A stretch of 64,000 nt of DNA from CAZPKH01 sp964587165 (GCA_964587165.1 CAZPKH010000004.1:1-64000); one strand, 5' to 3'; shown: positions 18,299-27,671, counted from the first letter of the stretch. Numbers and translations: made by a program. The notes: generated from the sequence alone by a model not told the origin.

Positions 18299-19666
18299 TT
18301 ACTTTATTTTAAATGTAGCGAGCTGCACGTTTGCCGGAAGCGATTTGATGGAGTTGTAGATCTCGTCGACCGACTCGACCACCCCCGCAAACTTCTTGTC
18401 GAAGTCGGGTATGAAATCCTGTGCGCCGTGATTGTTGAGGGTGGCAATCACATTCTCCACCGTGAAATACTCTATCGAGCGAGCCGGCACAAGTCCGGGT
18501 TCTACCTCCGCGCTCTCGGTATGGAGAGCTTCGATAAGTCCGCTCGACAGCAGCCGGTCGGTCACTTCGCTGAGCAGGTTGGCCGGCAGACCGTAGTCGT
18601 GGGCTATATCCGTGCGTGTCGGTGCAGCGTCTCCGTCGCGGAACTTCGCCACGATGATAGCCATCACGACGATGCTCACTTTCTCGCGGTAAGCTATCGA
18701 GATCGACGCCACACTGTCGATATATGCTATATTATAAATATTCTGCATAGAGTAGCACATCACGGCGCCTATCAGAGTGATCATCCACACAAGCTGAAGC
18801 CAGATGAGCAGCAGCGGCAGGAATGAGAACGACCCGTATATTGCGTTGTATTTCGCCACATAGAGCTGTCCGGAGAGGAAGAGCCACTGCAGCACGATAA
18901 AGGCCGTACCGGCCACGGCTCCCGAGATGAATGCGTTGCGAAACTTCACGCGGGTGTTCGGTATCATCATGTATGCTCCGGTGAAGAAGAGCCATATCAG
19001 CAGCAGGGAGATACCATCGAGTATCACACCGACGGCAGGGGTGAGAAATCCCCATGGCAGCAGAGTGCGAAGTGTCGACGACATCACAACGTTGATACCG
19101 CTCGAACAGATCATAAGCACCGGCAGCAGGAAGAAGATAGCCATGTAGTCGGTGAACTTGCGCCACACGGTGCGCCCCTGACGCACGCCCCAGGCATTGT
19201 TGAAGGCATCTTCGACATTCGACATAAGCGAGAAGAGGGTCCAGAGCAGAAAGAGGATGCCGGCACCCACGAAGATCCCTTCGCTTGCGGTATTGAGATA
19301 TGAATCGACAAATTTCAGACCTTGGGCCACCATGGCATGATGAGCCGGAAACGAGTCCATGAGCTGCCCCTCGAGCAAGTTCTGGAAACCGAACCCGCGA
19401 CAGATTGCAAACACAAGCGCCAGTGCGGGGACTATAGCGAGCACCGTATTATATGTCAGCGCAGCAGCCCTGAGCTGAATCTCCGAGCTTAAAAACGAGC
19501 GCATCGACAGATTCAGAGTCTTGAAGAAGGCTACTTTGGTGGTGTGGCGCGGATCGTCCCACACTCCGGAGTTGAAATACTGCCATTGACCCAGCGCCCA
19601 GTCGACAATGCGCCCCACAAGGTTTTTGCGGGGTGTCGGGGCGGTTTTCGGGGCAGGTGCGCTCAT
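18299..19666 (-). CDS. YihY/BrkB family membrane protein
   Basis: 455-aa inner-membrane protein with six predicted helices between about residues 60 and 330. It has the family sequence LRAAALTYNTVLAIVPALALVFA. The last ~120 residues are soluble and include a winged-helix-like stretch (TRTDIAHDYGLPANLLSEVTDRLLSSGLI). The family was once annotated as ribonuclease BN by mistake; its true role is unknown. It sits 23 nt after the nitroreductase gene and 16 nt before ridA. Confidence 0.88.
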   Translation of the reverse strand: MSAPAPKTAPTPRKNLVGRIVDWALGQWQYFNSGVWDDPRHTTKVAFFKTLNLSMRSFLSSEIQLRAAALTYNTVLAIVPALALVFAICRGFGFQNLLEGQLMDSFPAHHAMVAQGLKFVDSYLNTASEGIFVGAGILFLLWTLFSLMSNVEDAFNNAWGVRQGRTVWRKFTDYMAIFFLLPVLMICSSGINVVMSSTLRTLLPWGFLTPAVGVILDGISLLLIWLFFTGAYMMIPNTRVKFRNAFISGAVAGTAFIVLQWLFLSGQLYVAKYNAIYGSFSFLPLLLIWLQLVWMITLIGAVMCYSMQNIYNIAYIDSVASISIAYREKVSIVVMAIIVAKFRDGDAAPTRTDIAHDYGLPANLLSEVTDRLLSSGLIEALHTESAEVEPGLVPARSIEYFTVENVIATLNNHGAQDFIPDFDKKFAGVVESVDEIYNSIKSLPANVQLATFKIK

Positions 19667-19689
19667 GCTATTGTAACACAGAGAGGTGG

Positions 19690-20454
19690 CTAATTGTTGG
19701 CCTCGTCGGGCATCGGGAAGCCGTGCGCACGTATAAAATCGTAGAGCACACGCGAGAAATGCTCGTTGTCGGCCTTTGTGTATCGTATGTCGGCAAACAC
19801 CTGAGCGAGGGTGTCTTTACCGTTTATCTCGACAAACCGACGGTTCACGTCAAGCTCCTCTTTCGGAGCGTAGATGCGCTCTATGTCGGCATCAGTGTAG
19901 TCGTGATACTTCTCGATATGCATCACTCCTTCGAGCGGCAGGCGCTCCGACACGGCAGGGGTTTCGTCGGGTGTACCGACGGTCACCGTCGCCACCGGTA
20001 TCACTCCTGCGGGGAGGTGGAGCACTTCGGCTATCTGCGGGGCATTGTATGTGGTCGTGCCCATATAGCAGGTGCCGTACCCCTCGAGCTCGGCTATAGT
20101 GACTATCTGTTGGGCGAAGATGCAGGCGTCGATCATAGCGTAGGCAAACGCCTGAAAATTGTTCAGTCCGTCGGAGGTGGCTCCGCGCAGCCGACACCAC
20201 CGGCTGAAGCGGTTCACATCGACACATACCGTCAGAAGAACCTCGCACCCTTCGACCGCCGGCTGCCCGAAGTGAGCCGGAGCGAGAGCGGCCTTACCTT
20301 CGGCCGAGCGGGTCACTACGACACTGTACAGCTGCATGTTGCCCGTATTCGGAGCCTGCATGGCGCGGGTGAGTATCTCCTCAAGCTTCTGCTGCGGGAG
20401 AGTGTCGGCTTTCTTATATTTACGCACTGAGCGTCGGGTGCTGAAGTAGTCCAT
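19690..20454 (-). CDS. Nitroreductase family protein (NfsA-like)
   Basis: 254-aa FMN-dependent oxidoreductase with the N-terminal FMN-binding signature STRRSVRKYK and the AMQAPNTGNMQ loop. A central region (IDACIFAQQIVTIAELEGYGTCYMG) also fits the family. It probably reduces nitro compounds or quinones using NAD(P)H; the physiological substrate is unknown. It lies 43 nt downstream of dnaA and in the same direction, and a dnaA-nitroreductase neighbourhood is familiar in Bacteroidales. Confidence 0.88.
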   Translation of the reverse strand: MDYFSTRRSVRKYKKADTLPQQKLEEILTRAMQAPNTGNMQLYSVVVTRSAEGKAALAPAHFGQPAVEGCEVLLTVCVDVNRFSRWCRLRGATSDGLNNFQAFAYAMIDACIFAQQIVTIAELEGYGTCYMGTTTYNAPQIAEVLHLPAGVIPVATVTVGTPDETPAVSERLPLEGVMHIEKYHDYTDADIERIYAPKEELDVNRRFVEINGKDTLAQVFADIRYTKADNEHFSRVLYDFIRAHGFPMPDEANN

Positions 20455-20497
20455 GATATTGTCGGGTCGGAGTGATTGGGGATGAAGCGCGGCATCG

Positions 20498-21892
20498 TCA
20501 GCTTTTGAGGAGCTCGGCCTCGATAGCTTTCACATCGGCGGTGAGCTTGCGGTCGGTGGGCATACGCTCTTCGGTCTGGCGTATGGCATATATCACCGTG
20601 GCGTGGTTGCGGTTGAGCTTGAGGCCTATGGTCTTGAGCGGCATCTTGGTATGTTTCTTGGCCAGATACATCACCAGCTGTCGCGGATCGGAGATTTCGC
20701 GTCGACGTGTCGATGTGTATATGAGCTCGGGGTCGATGCCGTAGTAGGAGGCTACCACCTCGGCTATCATCTCGAAGTTGATCTGCCGGCGGTTTATGTT
20801 TACGGCATTGCCCACTACGGTGCGTGCCAGCGGCATATCAATGTCGCAATTCATCACCATGGCGCGTGCCACGAGCGTGACGACCACTCCCTCGAGCTCG
20901 CGGATGCTTTGGGTCACGTTGGCAGCCACATAGTCGATTATCTCGTCGGTGAGCTCCACACCGGCCTGCTCGGCCTTAAGGCGAAGCACGCTGCGGCGCA
21001 GCTCAAGGTCGGGGCGTTCGAGCTCGGCCGTCATACCTTGCTTGAAGCGGGTGAGCAGGCGCTCCTCCATCCCCTCCATCTGCGAAGGCCGACAGTCTGA
21101 CGACATGATGAGCTTCTTGCCGTTCTGCACCAGATGATTGAATATATGGAAGAAAGCGCGCTGAGTGCCGGGTTTGCCGGTAATATCCTGAATATCGTCG
21201 ACTATCAGCATATCAAGGCTCTGATAGAAGAACATAAACTCGTTGATGTCCTTGCGATACTTTATAAACTGGCTCTCAAACTCGCGCGCCGTGACATACA
21301 GCACCCGGGCGTGGGCATCATGCTCTTTCACCCTGATACCGATGGCCTGCAGCAGGTGAGTCTTGCCGCATCCGCTCGGTCCGAATATAAAGAAGGGGTT
21401 GAATGTGGTGCGCTTGAAGTCGTCGGCCACAGCCTCGCCTATGGAGCGGGCGAGCTGGTTGCAATCGCTCTTGCAGTAGTTTTCGAAGGTGAGCTCCGGC
21501 AGCAGGCACGGCTCTATGTCGGGCAGCTGAGTGTCGGGAGTGGTGGGAGTATTGGCAGGATGCTGAGGAGTGGGCGACTTGACAGCCGGCGAGGGGTTGG
21601 TGGAGCGGAAATTCACACCACCGGTCGGATTGCCCGGCTCAAGATTGTAGCGATAGAACAGCTTTGTACCTACTCCGTATACACGCGTCAGGGCAGCGCT
21701 CATGAGCTGACGGAAGCGCACCTCTATCTGCTCCATGAAAAATTGAGTGGGCACCTGTATGGTGAGAGTCCCGTCGACGAAGCTTACCGACGTGATGGGT
21801 CTGAACCATGCGTTATACTGCTCGGTCTCTACATTGTCGGCTATGATGGCAAGAAATTCTTCCCATAGCTTTATATGCTGTGGTTGCTCCAT
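20498..21892 (-). CDS. dnaA: Chromosomal replication initiator DnaA
   Basis: 464-aa AAA+ initiator that binds DnaA boxes and opens oriC. Domain I is at residues 1-80 (LWEEFLAIIADN), and a proline/threonine-rich linker follows at about 85-125. The ATPase domain has Walker A GPSGCGKT at 171-178 and Walker B MLIVDDIQD near 240. The C-terminal DNA-binding domain carries NHATVIYAIRQTEERM. Its leader contains a ten-base homopolymer, and the 400-bp upstream region is AT-rich with a long palindrome. It appears to head an operon with nitroreductase, BrkB-type and ridA genes. Confidence 0.97.
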   Translation of the reverse strand: MEQPQHIKLWEEFLAIIADNVETEQYNAWFRPITSVSFVDGTLTIQVPTQFFMEQIEVRFRQLMSAALTRVYGVGTKLFYRYNLEPGNPTGGVNFRSTNPSPAVKSPTPQHPANTPTTPDTQLPDIEPCLLPELTFENYCKSDCNQLARSIGEAVADDFKRTTFNPFFIFGPSGCGKTHLLQAIGIRVKEHDAHARVLYVTAREFESQFIKYRKDINEFMFFYQSLDMLIVDDIQDITGKPGTQRAFFHIFNHLVQNGKKLIMSSDCRPSQMEGMEERLLTRFKQGMTAELERPDLELRRSVLRLKAEQAGVELTDEIIDYVAANVTQSIRELEGVVVTLVARAMVMNCDIDMPLARTVVGNAVNINRRQINFEMIAEVVASYYGIDPELIYTSTRRREISDPRQLVMYLAKKHTKMPLKTIGLKLNRNHATVIYAIRQTEERMPTDRKLTADVKAIEAELLKS

Positions 21893-21917
21893 AAATTCTA
21901 AAAATTAAATTCAGAAC

Positions 21918-21927
21918 GGGGGGGGGG
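21918..21927. repeat. G10 homopolymer in dnaA leader
   Basis: Ten consecutive G on the plus strand (C on the dnaA mRNA strand), preceded by GAAC. The same GAAC-G10 string occurs at 55549-55562. Such tracts are prone to length change and to sequencing error. Confidence 0.9.
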
Positions 21928-22213
21928 ACTCGATTGCGAAAGATCTGAGCAGCCTGCTGCTGCCTCGAAGATACGTGCACGAGGGATTTTTACACTGCAA
22001 ATTACCACAAAAAAAATCAGAAAAACAATGTCTGTTTTTTTTGGTTTTTATAACGTTGCCACAACTACACTGTGACTTAGACACTTACAAAGTTATTAAC
22101 ATTTTTCAAAATGTTAATAACTTTTTCGACCCCCAAAACCTTGTTTTAAAACGAGTTACAGACCCAAAGAACGATTTCGCCCGAAACCGGCGGCCGCGCT
22201 GTCGAGATGCTAA

Positions 22214-22257
22214 GAAGCTGTCGCATTGCCCTTCCCGGCGCAAAATGCGACAGCTTC
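22214..22257 (-). terminator. Hairpin downstream of mlaD-like gene
   Basis: Perfect 14-bp inverted repeat (GAAGCTGTCGCATT at 22214-22227 with 22244-22257) with a 16-nt loop, 40 nt past the stop of the MCE gene. The exit side on the minus strand has only a weak T stretch (TTAG). Confidence 0.65.
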
Positions 22258-22296
22258 CACAAAAAGTCACAATTTAGACTGAGTATAAATTAGAAC

Positions 22297-23217
22297 TTAG
22301 AAAAGTTTTATTGCCGGGATATACCGCTTGGGCTGGCGCTGCAGGTCGATAAGTATCGAGTCGATATGCGAGGCCGAGCTGTTGAGATTATTGTATAGCG
22401 ACGGATCGCGCATCAGCAGTCCGAGCGACGAATTGTCGGAGTTGAGGCTTGCCGTTATATCGTTGAGGTGGGCGGTTATGCCGTTGATATTGCGCATGGT
22501 CGAGTCGACAGGCACGCTTTTGAGTTTGCGCGACACCTCGGCAAGGTCTTTGGATATCCCGACAAGTTCGTATGAAAACTCGTTGACATTCACCATGGTC
22601 GACGACGCATTGCTTGCTATCGAGGGGACACTGTTCATCACCCGCGCCAGTTGGGCGGTCGACACTTCAAGATTGTGCATCACCACTTCGAGCGACTGCA
22701 GCGAGTGCTTCAGGGCCGGATCGGTGGCGAGTTGATTGGCCGCCATCAGCAGCGAGTCTACCCGCGGCACTATTTCAGCCACCGAGGGGAGCATCTCGGA
22801 GGCTGCGCCCATCAGGCCGGGATCATTGACACCCTCGATCTTGTCGCCCACGCCGTAATACTCGTTGCTATTGGCCAGACGAAGCTCGACGGTGGCGGTG
22901 CCCAGAAGGCCCGACACCAGCACGGCCTTAGTCCCTTTGGGGAGGCGGAGATCTTTATCGAGACTCATCTCGATATTGAGCGCGCCGGGATTGGTATAAT
23001 CGATCGAAATCTCGCGCACTTCGCCTACCTTGTAGCCGTTCACCGACACGGGTGCCGATGTCGACAGGCCGCTTACGTTGCTGAAACTCGTATAGTAGTA
23101 GTTTGATGCTTTAAATACGTTGATACCTTTGAGGTAGTCGATGCCGAAGAAGATCATCAGCAGGGCGATGATCACCGACACTCCGATCATGACTTCTTTG
23201 GAGAACAGTCGTTTCAT
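22297..23217 (-). CDS. MlaD/MCE family lipid-transport protein
   Basis: 306-aa protein with a single N-terminal membrane anchor (about residues 9-28) followed by one MCE domain (about 38-115, ASNYYYTSFSNVSGLSTSAPVSVNG). A long helical C-terminal region follows, predicted to form the hydrophobic tunnel of the hexamer. It is the periplasmic substrate-binding part of an ABC phospholipid transport system across the envelope. The MlaE/MlaF partners are not in the window. It lies 21 nt after the amidase gene, a pairing that suggests shared envelope-maintenance expression. Confidence 0.88.
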   Translation of the reverse strand: MKRLFSKEVMIGVSVIIALLMIFFGIDYLKGINVFKASNYYYTSFSNVSGLSTSAPVSVNGYKVGEVREISIDYTNPGALNIEMSLDKDLRLPKGTKAVLVSGLLGTATVELRLANSNEYYGVGDKIEGVNDPGLMGAASEMLPSVAEIVPRVDSLLMAANQLATDPALKHSLQSLEVVMHNLEVSTAQLARVMNSVPSIASNASSTMVNVNEFSYELVGISKDLAEVSRKLKSVPVDSTMRNINGITAHLNDITASLNSDNSSLGLLMRDPSLYNNLNSSASHIDSILIDLQRQPKRYIPAIKLF

Positions 23218-23238
23218 ATCTTAGAGTATGTTGTTATT

Positions 23239-24321
23239 TCATTTAATACGCACGCCGCCGCGGGTGGTTATCACAAATGCGTCGGGAAACAGTTTCTTCA
23301 CTTCACGAAGTATCCGTGTAGCTTCGGCCGCGGTGCGGGTTTCGCCCACGGTATATTTATATGTGCCGTTATCTTTATAGTAGTCCACGGGGCTCAGATT
23401 CTTAAACTTTGCCGACCCTTCGGGCAGGAGCCGCGGTGAGGTGAGGAACTGCACTTTGTATAGCACCGGAGCAGCTGCATCGGCTGCTTTGGGAGCGTCT
23501 TTGCCACGCGCTGTCGTATCGGTACGTACATTCTTGGCCGGAGCCGGAGACGTCCCCCGGGGCGAGGCCTTCTTGAGATAGTTCTGCACACCGGTGGCTA
23601 TGGCATCGGCCAGAGCTTGCTGTCCTTTGTCGGATTTGAGGTACTTCTCCTGCTTTTCGTTGCAAATGAAATCGAGCTCTACAAGCACGGCAGGCATCTG
23701 AGTGAACCGCAACACGAAGAAATCGCGCTTTCGCACACCCCGGCGGGTGCGTCCGGCATCGGCGGCAAGACGATCCATGATCAGCGACGCTGCCCGTGTA
23801 CTCTCGGCTATCGTCCGCGCCGCATCTCTCGACGACGGCCCCGAGGCGCCGGCATCTTGCTCCGGATCTTTTGCCTCGTTGCCCGACTGCGACGCCGTGC
23901 TGAGATCGTTCTTGTTCTGCGGCACAAACACCGTAGCCCCCTCGACCGAAGAGTTTCCTTCGGACGAGTCGCAGTGTATCGATACAAAGAGGTCGGCACC
24001 GGCAGAGTTGGCCGTACGGCAACGGTCGGCAAGCGATACATATTTGTCGGATGAGCGCGTACGCACAACCCGCACATTCTTCATCTTCTTTTCGAGCAGA
24101 GAAGCCACCTTGTCGGCCACCTTCAGATTTATATCTTTCTCGTCGACGGTGGGACCGCTGGCGCCCTTGTCGTTGCCTCCGTGCCCGGCATCGACCACCA
24201 CTACAAACTCCTTTTTATCCCGCGAACCGTGAGCCGAACGCTTCTGCCGCGCACCCAGCGGAAGTGCCGCCATCATAATAATGATAGCGACGACAAGAGA
24301 GCGTAGCAGTGTCGGTTTCAT
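23239..24321 (-). CDS. N-acetylmuramoyl-L-alanine amidase with C-terminal SPOR-like domain
   Basis: 360-aa periplasmic Amidase_3 enzyme that cleaves the MurNAc-L-Ala bond in septal peptidoglycan. It has a signal or anchor segment at residues 1-25. Zinc-ligand motifs are VVVDAGHGGNDKG, then DINLKVA, FVSIHCDS, and the catalytic VLVELDFICN. A low-complexity A/P/K linker leads to a C-terminal ~75-residue SPOR-like module (YKVQFLTSP ... TEATRIL-like). The ATG at 24321 is preferred: an in-frame ATG at 24348 lies inside the -7 box. Confidence 0.9.
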   Translation of the reverse strand: MKPTLLRSLVVAIIIMMAALPLGARQKRSAHGSRDKKEFVVVVDAGHGGNDKGASGPTVDEKDINLKVADKVASLLEKKMKNVRVVRTRSSDKYVSLADRCRTANSAGADLFVSIHCDSSEGNSSVEGATVFVPQNKNDLSTASQSGNEAKDPEQDAGASGPSSRDAARTIAESTRAASLIMDRLAADAGRTRRGVRKRDFFVLRFTQMPAVLVELDFICNEKQEKYLKSDKGQQALADAIATGVQNYLKKASPRGTSPAPAKNVRTDTTARGKDAPKAADAAAPVLYKVQFLTSPRLLPEGSAKFKNLSPVDYYKDNGTYKYTVGETRTAAEATRILREVKKLFPDAFVITTRGGVRIK

Positions 24322-24345
24322 CGGGGAGTCGGGTAATGATTCGTG

Positions 24346-24353
24346 CAAATTTA
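24346..24353 (-). promoter_or_regulatory. -7 box for amidase/mlaD unit
   Basis: TAAATTTG on the minus strand, 24 nt before the start codon at 24321. It covers the alternative ATG at 24348 and so decides the start. Confidence 0.55.
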
Positions 24354-24459
24354 CAAATTTTTATTGCGCGGCCTCACTTTTTAAACAAACTTATTCCGTT
24401 TTTGACCATCAAAAGTTCATTTACGGCGAGTTATGCCGCGGTTTTATGACCGTCTTTTG

Positions 24460-24467
24460 TAAATTTG
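24460..24467 (+). promoter_or_regulatory. -7 box for MmcQ-like gene
   Basis: TAAATTTGC, 17 nt before the ATG at 24485. This supports the short start over longer in-frame extensions. Confidence 0.55.
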
Positions 24468-24484
24468 CACATAAAATCACCGGT

Positions 24485-24838
24485 ATGGATATCGAACAGT
24501 TCAGAGATTACTGCCTCGCGCTTGGCGAAGTGACCGAGAAGACACCTTTCGGAAAGTTTAATGCGCGCTTTGACTCTATATTAGCTTTTTATGTCTGCGG
24601 ACACATGTTCTGCTTTGTGGACATCGACGATTTCAGTTGGGTAAATCTGAAGGCCGCGCCGGCTACCGTCGAAGAGCTGCGGGATTCGCGCGAAGCTGCC
24701 CTCCCGCCCATGAACATGAGCCCTCGACACTGGGTGCAGATACGCTTCGATATGGATATAAGTGACGACGAGATCAGAAAGCTTGTAAAAGAAGCCTGCG
24801 CGATTGTAGCCTCGAAGTATTCTCCCAAGGGAAGCTGA
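24485..24838 (+). CDS. MmcQ/YjbR family protein
   Basis: 117-aa small cytoplasmic protein of the MmcQ/YjbR family. It starts MDIEQFRDYCLALGEVTEKTPFG and contains the typical NMSPRHWVQIRFD segment. Members have a DNA-binding-like CyaY fold, but no firm function is known. It is transcribed divergently from the amidase, with about 160 bp between start codons, and is followed by the nqr promoter. Confidence 0.9.
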   Translation: MDIEQFRDYCLALGEVTEKTPFGKFNARFDSILAFYVCGHMFCFVDIDDFSWVNLKAAPATVEELRDSREAALPPMNMSPRHWVQIRFDMDISDDEIRKLVKEACAIVASKYSPKGS

Positions 24839-24892
24839 TCTTTTGACGCGCGAATTTTTTCAAAAAAAAGGCTCTCGTTCGCAAAAAATAGT

Positions 24893-24900
24893 TAAATTTG
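24893..24900 (+). promoter_or_regulatory. -7 box for nqr operon
   Basis: TAAATTTGC upstream of nqrA gives a leader of about 110 nt. The leader holds a small hairpin (GCAGCC/GGCTGC near 24966-24983). Confidence 0.5.
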
Positions 24901-25018
24901 CAAATGGAAAGGACAGTTCCGACGCAACCGATTAACCATTAAATCGTTACCCACTTTCTACCGAGGCAGCCGCCGCGTGGCTGCGGAGATGTTTCAAATC
25001 ATTGACACAAACTATCGA

Positions 25019-26362
25019 ATGAGAACTATCCATTTGAAAAGAGGTGTTGACCTCAAACTCCGGGGACAGGTGACCGACACTACACCCGTCATGGTGCCCA
25101 CATCGCGTATAGCCATTACGCCCGACGACTTCCCCGGATTTATCCCCAAAGCTGCCGTGAAGGCCGGCGACACCGTTGAGCCCGGCTCGACACTTATGTT
25201 TGACAAGCTGCATCCGCAGGTGAGCCTTATCTCGCCCGTGGCAGGTACTGTCGAGGAGGTGGTGCGCGGCGAGCGCCGCAAGATCGAGAGAGTGATCGTG
25301 CGCGTGGCATCGCAGGGCGCTGATCCCGTGAAAGTCGACATAGGCGATGCGGCCACCGACGAAGCCGCTCTGCGCCATGCCATGCAGAGATACGGCATAT
25401 GGACGGCGATGCGCCAGCGGCCTTACGACATTGTGCCGGCCGACACCGACTGTCGTCCGCGCGATATATTCGTCACCACTTTCGATTCAGCTCCTCTCGC
25501 GCCCAACCTTATGGCCGGAGTCGACATGCGCTTCGTAGAGGCCGGCATCAAGGCGCTCGGGCGCCTCACCGACGGCAAAGTATACGTGTCGGTGCGCAAA
25601 GGTGGCCCGACGGCTATCGAGGGCGCCGAGATCGTGATGTTCGAAGGGAAGCACCCCGCCGGCAATCCCGGCGTGCAGGCTGCCAACATCGACCCCGTAA
25701 ACAAAGGCGAAATCATCTGGACACTCTCCATCACCACCGTCAACAACTTAGGGCGCCTGCTGCTCGAGAAAGAAGTGCCGGCGACCACCGACGTGGCTGT
25801 CACGGGCCCCGAAATCAGCTCGCCGGCCATCATCACTACCTATATAGGCGCTGAAGTGGCACCGCTGCTCAAAGGGCGTGTTTGCGACGACGGTGTGAAC
25901 CACCGCACAATCTCCGGCAACGTCCTTACGGGGTATCGTATCGACGCTGCCGACGGCTTCATACGCTTCCCCTACCGCCAGATCACGGTGATAGCCGAAG
26001 GCGACGATGCCGACGAGTTCATGGGGTGGGCATCGCCGGGTCTGAGCAAGATGAGCCAGAGCCGCACGTTCCTGTCGTCGCTGCTGCCGGGGCGTCGGTT
26101 CGCTCCCGACGCACGTCTGCACGGCGGCCGCCGCGCCATGATCATGTCGGGCGAGTACGACAAGGTATTCCCGATGGATATACTGCCCGAACAGCTTATC
26201 AAAGCGATACTGGCCCGCGACATCGACCGCATGGAGCAGCTCGGCATCTACGAGGTGGCTCCCGAAGATTTTGCAGCTGCCGAATATGCCGACCCCTCGA
26301 AGCTCGAGCTGCAGAAGATCGTGCGCGAAGGACTCGACTATCTCCGCAAAGAGCTTGAGTGA
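25019..26362 (+). CDS. nqrA: Na+-translocating NADH:quinone reductase subunit A
   Basis: Cytoplasmic-facing subunit (447 aa from the chosen start) of the respiratory Na+ pump that oxidises NADH and reduces quinone. The N-terminus RTIHLKRGVDLKLRG matches the family and fixes the ATG at 25019. Longer in-frame starts exist at GTG 24977 and ATG 24989, adding residues not typical of NqrA. Conserved blocks include MFDKLHPQVSLISPVAGTV and SRTFLSSLLPGRRF. First gene of nqrABCDEF. Confidence 0.95.
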   Translation: MRTIHLKRGVDLKLRGQVTDTTPVMVPTSRIAITPDDFPGFIPKAAVKAGDTVEPGSTLMFDKLHPQVSLISPVAGTVEEVVRGERRKIERVIVRVASQGADPVKVDIGDAATDEAALRHAMQRYGIWTAMRQRPYDIVPADTDCRPRDIFVTTFDSAPLAPNLMAGVDMRFVEAGIKALGRLTDGKVYVSVRKGGPTAIEGAEIVMFEGKHPAGNPGVQAANIDPVNKGEIIWTLSITTVNNLGRLLLEKEVPATTDVAVTGPEISSPAIITTYIGAEVAPLLKGRVCDDGVNHRTISGNVLTGYRIDAADGFIRFPYRQITVIAEGDDADEFMGWASPGLSKMSQSRTFLSSLLPGRRFAPDARLHGGRRAMIMSGEYDKVFPMDILPEQLIKAILARDIDRMEQLGIYEVAPEDFAAAEYADPSKLELQKIVREGLDYLRKELE

Positions 26363-26412
26363 CCACCCTATCACATTGACAGACAAAACAATACACAAAA
26401 CATACACCTACA

Positions 26413-27630
26413 GTGAAAGCACTTAGAAAACTAATAGACCGTGCCAAGCCTCACTTTGAGGAGGGAGGACGCCTCCACGCGCTGCATTCGGTGTTCGACG
26501 GGTTCGAGACATTCCTCTTCACCCCGAACACTACGTCGCAGTCGGGATCTCATGTGCACGACTCGCTCGACTCCAAGCGTGTGATGATAATCGTGGTGGC
26601 CGCTCTGCTGCCGTGCCTGCTCTTCGGCATGTACAACACCGGCTATCAGAACCTGCTCGGCGCAGGTGCCACATCGTTTCCGTTCTGGAGCATAATGCTC
26701 TACGGCTTTTTAGCCGTGCTGCCCCGCATCGTAGTGGCCTATGTAGTGGGCCTCGGCATCGAGTTTGTGGTGGCTCAGTGGCGCAAGGAGGAGATACAGG
26801 AGGGATTTCTGGTGACAGGTATCCTGATCCCCCTCATCTGCCCGATCGAGACTCCCCTGTGGATGATCGCCGTCGCCACGGCCTTCTCGGTGATATTTGC
26901 CAAGGAGGTGTTCGGTGGCACAGGTTTCAATATATTTAATGTGGCGCTGATCACCCGCGCATTCCTCTTCTTCGCCTATCCGGCGCAGATGTCGGGCGAC
27001 AAGGTATTCATATCGACCGAGCCGATATTGGGCGTGGGCGAGCATGTCAACCTGATGGCCGACGGCATCTCCGGAGCTACCCCTCTTGGGCAGCTCGCCA
27101 TACACAGCGGCGGAGCCTTCACCCCCACCAATATAGTGGGCGGCCCGATCTCCACATGGGATGCGTTCTTAGGGCTGATACCGGGATCGTTCGGCGAGAC
27201 TTCGACGCTTTGCGTGCTCATCGGCGCACTTATCCTGCTGATCTCAGGGATAGCTTCGTGGCGCATCATGCTCTCGGTATTCGTCGGCGGTCTGGCTATG
27301 GGATATATAGCCAACGTATTTGCCACACCGACCTATCCGGCATCGTTCCTTAACCCCATCGACCAGATATGCTTCGGCGGCTTCGCGTTTGCAGCCGTAT
27401 TCATGGCCACCGACCCTGTGACCGGCGCACGCACCAATACCGGAAAATATATCTACGGCTTCCTGATAGGCGTAATAGCCATCCTTATCCGAGTGTACAA
27501 CAACGGCTACCCCGAGGGTGCCATGCTCGCGGTACTGCTGATGAACGCCTTCGCTCCGCTGATCGACTACTGCGTGGTGCAGTCGAATGTGCGCCGCCGT
27601 ATGCGCCGCCTGCGCCAGCGTCAGGCCTGA
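26413..27630 (+). CDS. nqrB: Na+-NQR subunit B
   Basis: 405-aa membrane subunit with about ten helices. It binds one covalent FMN through a threonine: the motif D-G-I-S-G-A-T is present with T223, followed by PLGQLA. It also holds riboflavin and part of the Na+ path. It starts at GTG 26413 directly before KALRKLIDRAKPHFEEGG, which is the usual NqrB N-terminus. It is 50 nt after nqrA. Confidence 0.96.
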   Translation: MKALRKLIDRAKPHFEEGGRLHALHSVFDGFETFLFTPNTTSQSGSHVHDSLDSKRVMIIVVAALLPCLLFGMYNTGYQNLLGAGATSFPFWSIMLYGFLAVLPRIVVAYVVGLGIEFVVAQWRKEEIQEGFLVTGILIPLICPIETPLWMIAVATAFSVIFAKEVFGGTGFNIFNVALITRAFLFFAYPAQMSGDKVFISTEPILGVGEHVNLMADGISGATPLGQLAIHSGGAFTPTNIVGGPISTWDAFLGLIPGSFGETSTLCVLIGALILLISGIASWRIMLSVFVGGLAMGYIANVFATPTYPASFLNPIDQICFGGFAFAAVFMATDPVTGARTNTGKYIYGFLIGVIAILIRVYNNGYPEGAMLAVLLMNAFAPLIDYCVVQSNVRRRMRRLRQRQA

Positions 27631-27671
27631 TGACTCAAATACTTTGACACATTGATATACCCTGAAATCTC

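Larger units (their letters stand above)
21893..22296. other. AT-rich dnaA upstream region, possible origin elements
   Basis: 404 bp without a convincing gene, much richer in A/T than its surroundings. It holds a perfect 17-bp inverted repeat (22089-22105 and 22108-22124, 2-nt loop). Each arm contains TTATTAACA, which matches seven of nine positions of the classical DnaA box TTATCCACA. No exact DnaA box was found. A possible dnaA -7 element, TATCTTCG on the minus strand, lies near 21966-21973. An origin or a DnaA autoregulatory site is possible but unproven. Confidence 0.45.

Noticed and set aside
21893..22296. Definite oriC
   Set aside because: No exact DnaA box cluster was found, and oriC is not always beside dnaA in Bacteroidota; kept only as a candidate region.
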